From Acidobacteriota bacterium (GTDB taxonomy: Bacteria > Acidobacteriota > Terriglobia > Terriglobales > Acidobacteriaceae), in NCBI GenBank assembly GCA_021810815.1, contig JAJZHR010000108.1, positions 1 to 7,479 on the forward strand: 7,479 nt of DNA. The letters are read 5' to 3'. The position numbers and the translations under genes were made by a program. Positions 6,066 through 7,479 of this stretch are shown piece after piece. How positions within the stretch are numbered: the stretch's first letter is position 1; the number at the start of each line of letters is the position of its first letter. The notes beneath the pieces were generated by a model. It was not told where the DNA came from and made no database searches. It saw only the letters and a program-made list of their open reading frames with translations.

Positions 6066-7400
6066 CTACCAGACGCGTTGGAAGCGCGGATCGGAGGCTC
6101 GCTGCGTCGGCTTGGCGCCGCTTTTCGGCAACCGGCGCTTCTGGTTCCGAATTTCCGGCGCACGGCTCTTCGGCTCAACAGGCTCCTTGGGCTTCGCGAC
6201 AGCGGCGGCAAGGTTCGGCAGCGCCATTAGATTCAGCCGCTGAAGCACCTTGCGCGCCAACCCCGTCAGCGGCAGCAGCCCAAGCCGCCGCACGTCGAAC
6301 CACGCCTCATCCTCAGTCCCTTCCACGCCCGCAGAGTCTTGCGCAGGGGCTGCGTTGCCACTGGAGGCGCTCTCCTCGCCCTCCGTGCCGCTCTGCTCTT
6401 CCCAGGCGCCTTCATCCTCGTCTATCAGGATTTCGTCCTCCGGCAGAAGCTGGGCGGCGGACATTTGCCGCGAGCTTCCACTTTCCAGAGCAGAGTGGAT
6501 CCGCACGTAGTAGTTTGTGCTTGTGATGGAGTGGCGCAAGCGCAGAAGTGCCGGCTGGCCGTCCACAACACTCAGTTCGATCTCCGGCAGCTCCCACATG
6601 CGCGGCATCAGAGCGGCGTCTGCAGGGCGTTTGCGCAGCCGCACCTCGGTCGCGGCCCCTTGTTTGCGGGTGTCCAGCAAATAGGCCACTTCCTGGGAGC
6701 GCATCTTTGGTCGCTCCTGGGTGGCATGCTCGCCGCGCGTGGCACAGAACTTTTTCACCGGACACTGCTTGCAGAGTGGCGCGGCGGGCAGGCAGACGGT
6801 CGCTCCCAGCTCCATCATGGCCTGGTTGTGGTCTCCGGGCGCGATCTTGCTGGTGCGCGAGGGCATCAGGTCCGCCGCCTGCCGCAGCAGCGTGGCGCGG
6901 GCGGCGCTGCCTGCCTTTTCCGGTTGCCCCAGCAGCCGCAGCAACACTCTTTCCACGTTGCCATCGAGCACCGGCACTGTCTCGCCAAAGGCGATGCTGG
7001 CGACGGCGGCCGCCGTGTAGTCCCCGACGCCGGGTAGAGCGCGCAGCTCAGGCGCGGTGCGGGGCAGCTTGCCTACGTAGCGCTTCACAACGAACTTCGC
7101 GGCCTCATGCAGGGTTCGCGCGCGGCGGTAATAGCCAAGCCCGCTCCATGCCGCCAGAACATCCTCCTCGGATGCAAGCGCCAGGGACACAAGCGTGGGG
7201 AAGCGCTTCAGAAAGGAGTGGTAGTGGTCGATCACAGCAGCGACGCGCGTCTGTTGCAGCATGATCTCCGAGACCCAGACGTGGTACGGGTCCTGCGCTC
7301 CTCTCCAGGGCAGCGCACGCGCGTTGGCGGCGTACCAGGCTCCAAGCGCGCGGGAGAAGGTGAGCCCCTTCAAGGGGATAGGTTTGGCAGTACGAGGCAT
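6066..7400 (-). CDS. mutY: Adenine DNA glycosylase (MutY) with extended C-terminus
   Basis: Encodes 444 residues; removes adenine mispaired with 8-oxoguanine in base-excision repair. The catalytic domain is complete: 'VWVSEIMLQQTRV' with catalytic E45, 'GLGYYRRAR' at 87-95, the helix-hairpin-helix 'LPGVGDYTAAAV' at 122-133, catalytic D146 in 'VLDGNVERV', and the [4Fe-4S] cysteines C203, C210, C213 and C219 (C-x6-C-x2-C-x5-C). A NUDIX-like C-terminal domain follows ('MWELPEIEL' near 268-276). The loop that usually reads F-S-H for 8-oxoG recognition is I-T-S here ('RHSITSTNYYV', from about 289). Residues 312-370 hold 18 Asp/Glu and no Lys/Arg, an acidic insert, and the last 40 residues form a basic tail. 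MutY is usually about 350 residues. ATG 7400 is preferred; an in-frame GTG at 7418 adds six residues. Neither has a Shine-Dalgarno. A small CAGCCG/CGGCTG hairpin lies upstream at 7431-7446. Confidence 0.95.
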   Translation of the reverse strand: MPRTAKPIPLKGLTFSRALGAWYAANARALPWRGAQDPYHVWVSEIMLQQTRVAAVIDHYHSFLKRFPTLVSLALASEEDVLAAWSGLGYYRRARTLHEAAKFVVKRYVGKLPRTAPELRALPGVGDYTAAAVASIAFGETVPVLDGNVERVLLRLLGQPEKAGSAARATLLRQAADLMPSRTSKIAPGDHNQAMMELGATVCLPAAPLCKQCPVKKFCATRGEHATQERPKMRSQEVAYLLDTRKQGAATEVRLRKRPADAALMPRMWELPEIELSVVDGQPALLRLRHSITSTNYYVRIHSALESGSSRQMSAAQLLPEDEILIDEDEGAWEEQSGTEGEESASSGNAAPAQDSAGVEGTEDEAWFDVRRLGLLPLTGLARKVLQRLNLMALPNLAAAVAKPKEPVEPKSRAPEIRNQKRRLPKSGAKPTQRASDPRFQRVW

Positions 7401-7479
7401 AAGGCTGATTGTAGCCACTGGTGGGCGCGCCAGCCGCTTCCGGCTGCGAAAAGCTATGGGGTCTGGATGAGCTTGGGCC

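Noticed and set aside
6339..7264. Large plus-strand ORFs opposite mutY
   Set aside because: Their translations are Arg/Pro/Ser/Ala-rich with no domain, as expected from the antisense frames of a GC-rich gene. MutY motifs are intact on the other strand.
1..7479. CRISPR array, insertion sequence, prophage, defence or toxin-antitoxin system
   Set aside because: No spaced repeat array, transposase, integrase, terminal repeats or recognisable defence domain was found in any frame; the genes are ordinary chromosomal ones.

Overview
The window is a piece of bacterial chromosome with fairly high GC and dense coding. It carries seven protein genes and one tRNA, and six of the seven protein genes plus the tRNA lie on the minus strand. 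The gene content (trpC-trpF followed by an M61 peptidase, a double-BON lipoprotein, an OsmC-type peroxidase, a MutY with an extended C-terminus) and the strong G/C preference at third codon positions suggest an acidobacterium-like soil organism. That assignment is inference from gene style; no marker gene here proves it. I see no insertion sequence, phage gene, CRISPR array, toxin-antitoxin pair or other accessory system.

Layout in minus-strand reading order, from high to low coordinates: mutY (7400-6066), a 198-bp gap with short direct repeats, and an osmC-family gene (5867-5445) with a strong Shine-Dalgarno. A 227-bp convergent gap holding a perfect 13-bp hairpin (5255-5284) comes next. Then comes the only plus-strand gene (4927-5217), which encodes a 96-residue protein resembling an isolated histidine-kinase DHp helix pair. 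tRNA-Leu(CAG) (4773-4687, CCA encoded) is transcribed divergently from it behind a perfect TTGACA -35 box. Then follow trpC (4542-3742), trpF (3668-2940) and a secreted M61/PDZ peptidase (2883-838), closely spaced and probably one transcript. A strong hairpin 14 bp after the peptidase stop probably ends that transcript. The last gene is a lipoprotein with two BON domains (627-52), which starts at GTG behind a near-perfect Shine-Dalgarno.

Functionally, TrpF and TrpC catalyse consecutive steps of tryptophan synthesis. MutY and OsmC both act against oxidative damage, one by repairing 8-oxoG:A mispairs and the other by reducing organic peroxides. The M61 peptidase and BON lipoprotein act in the envelope. 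No intergenic gap exceeds about 230 bp. Most of the region is ordinary housekeeping DNA. The points most worth a second look are the stand-alone DHp-like protein, the acidic insertion and altered 8-oxoG-recognition loop in MutY, and several intergenic inverted or direct repeats.
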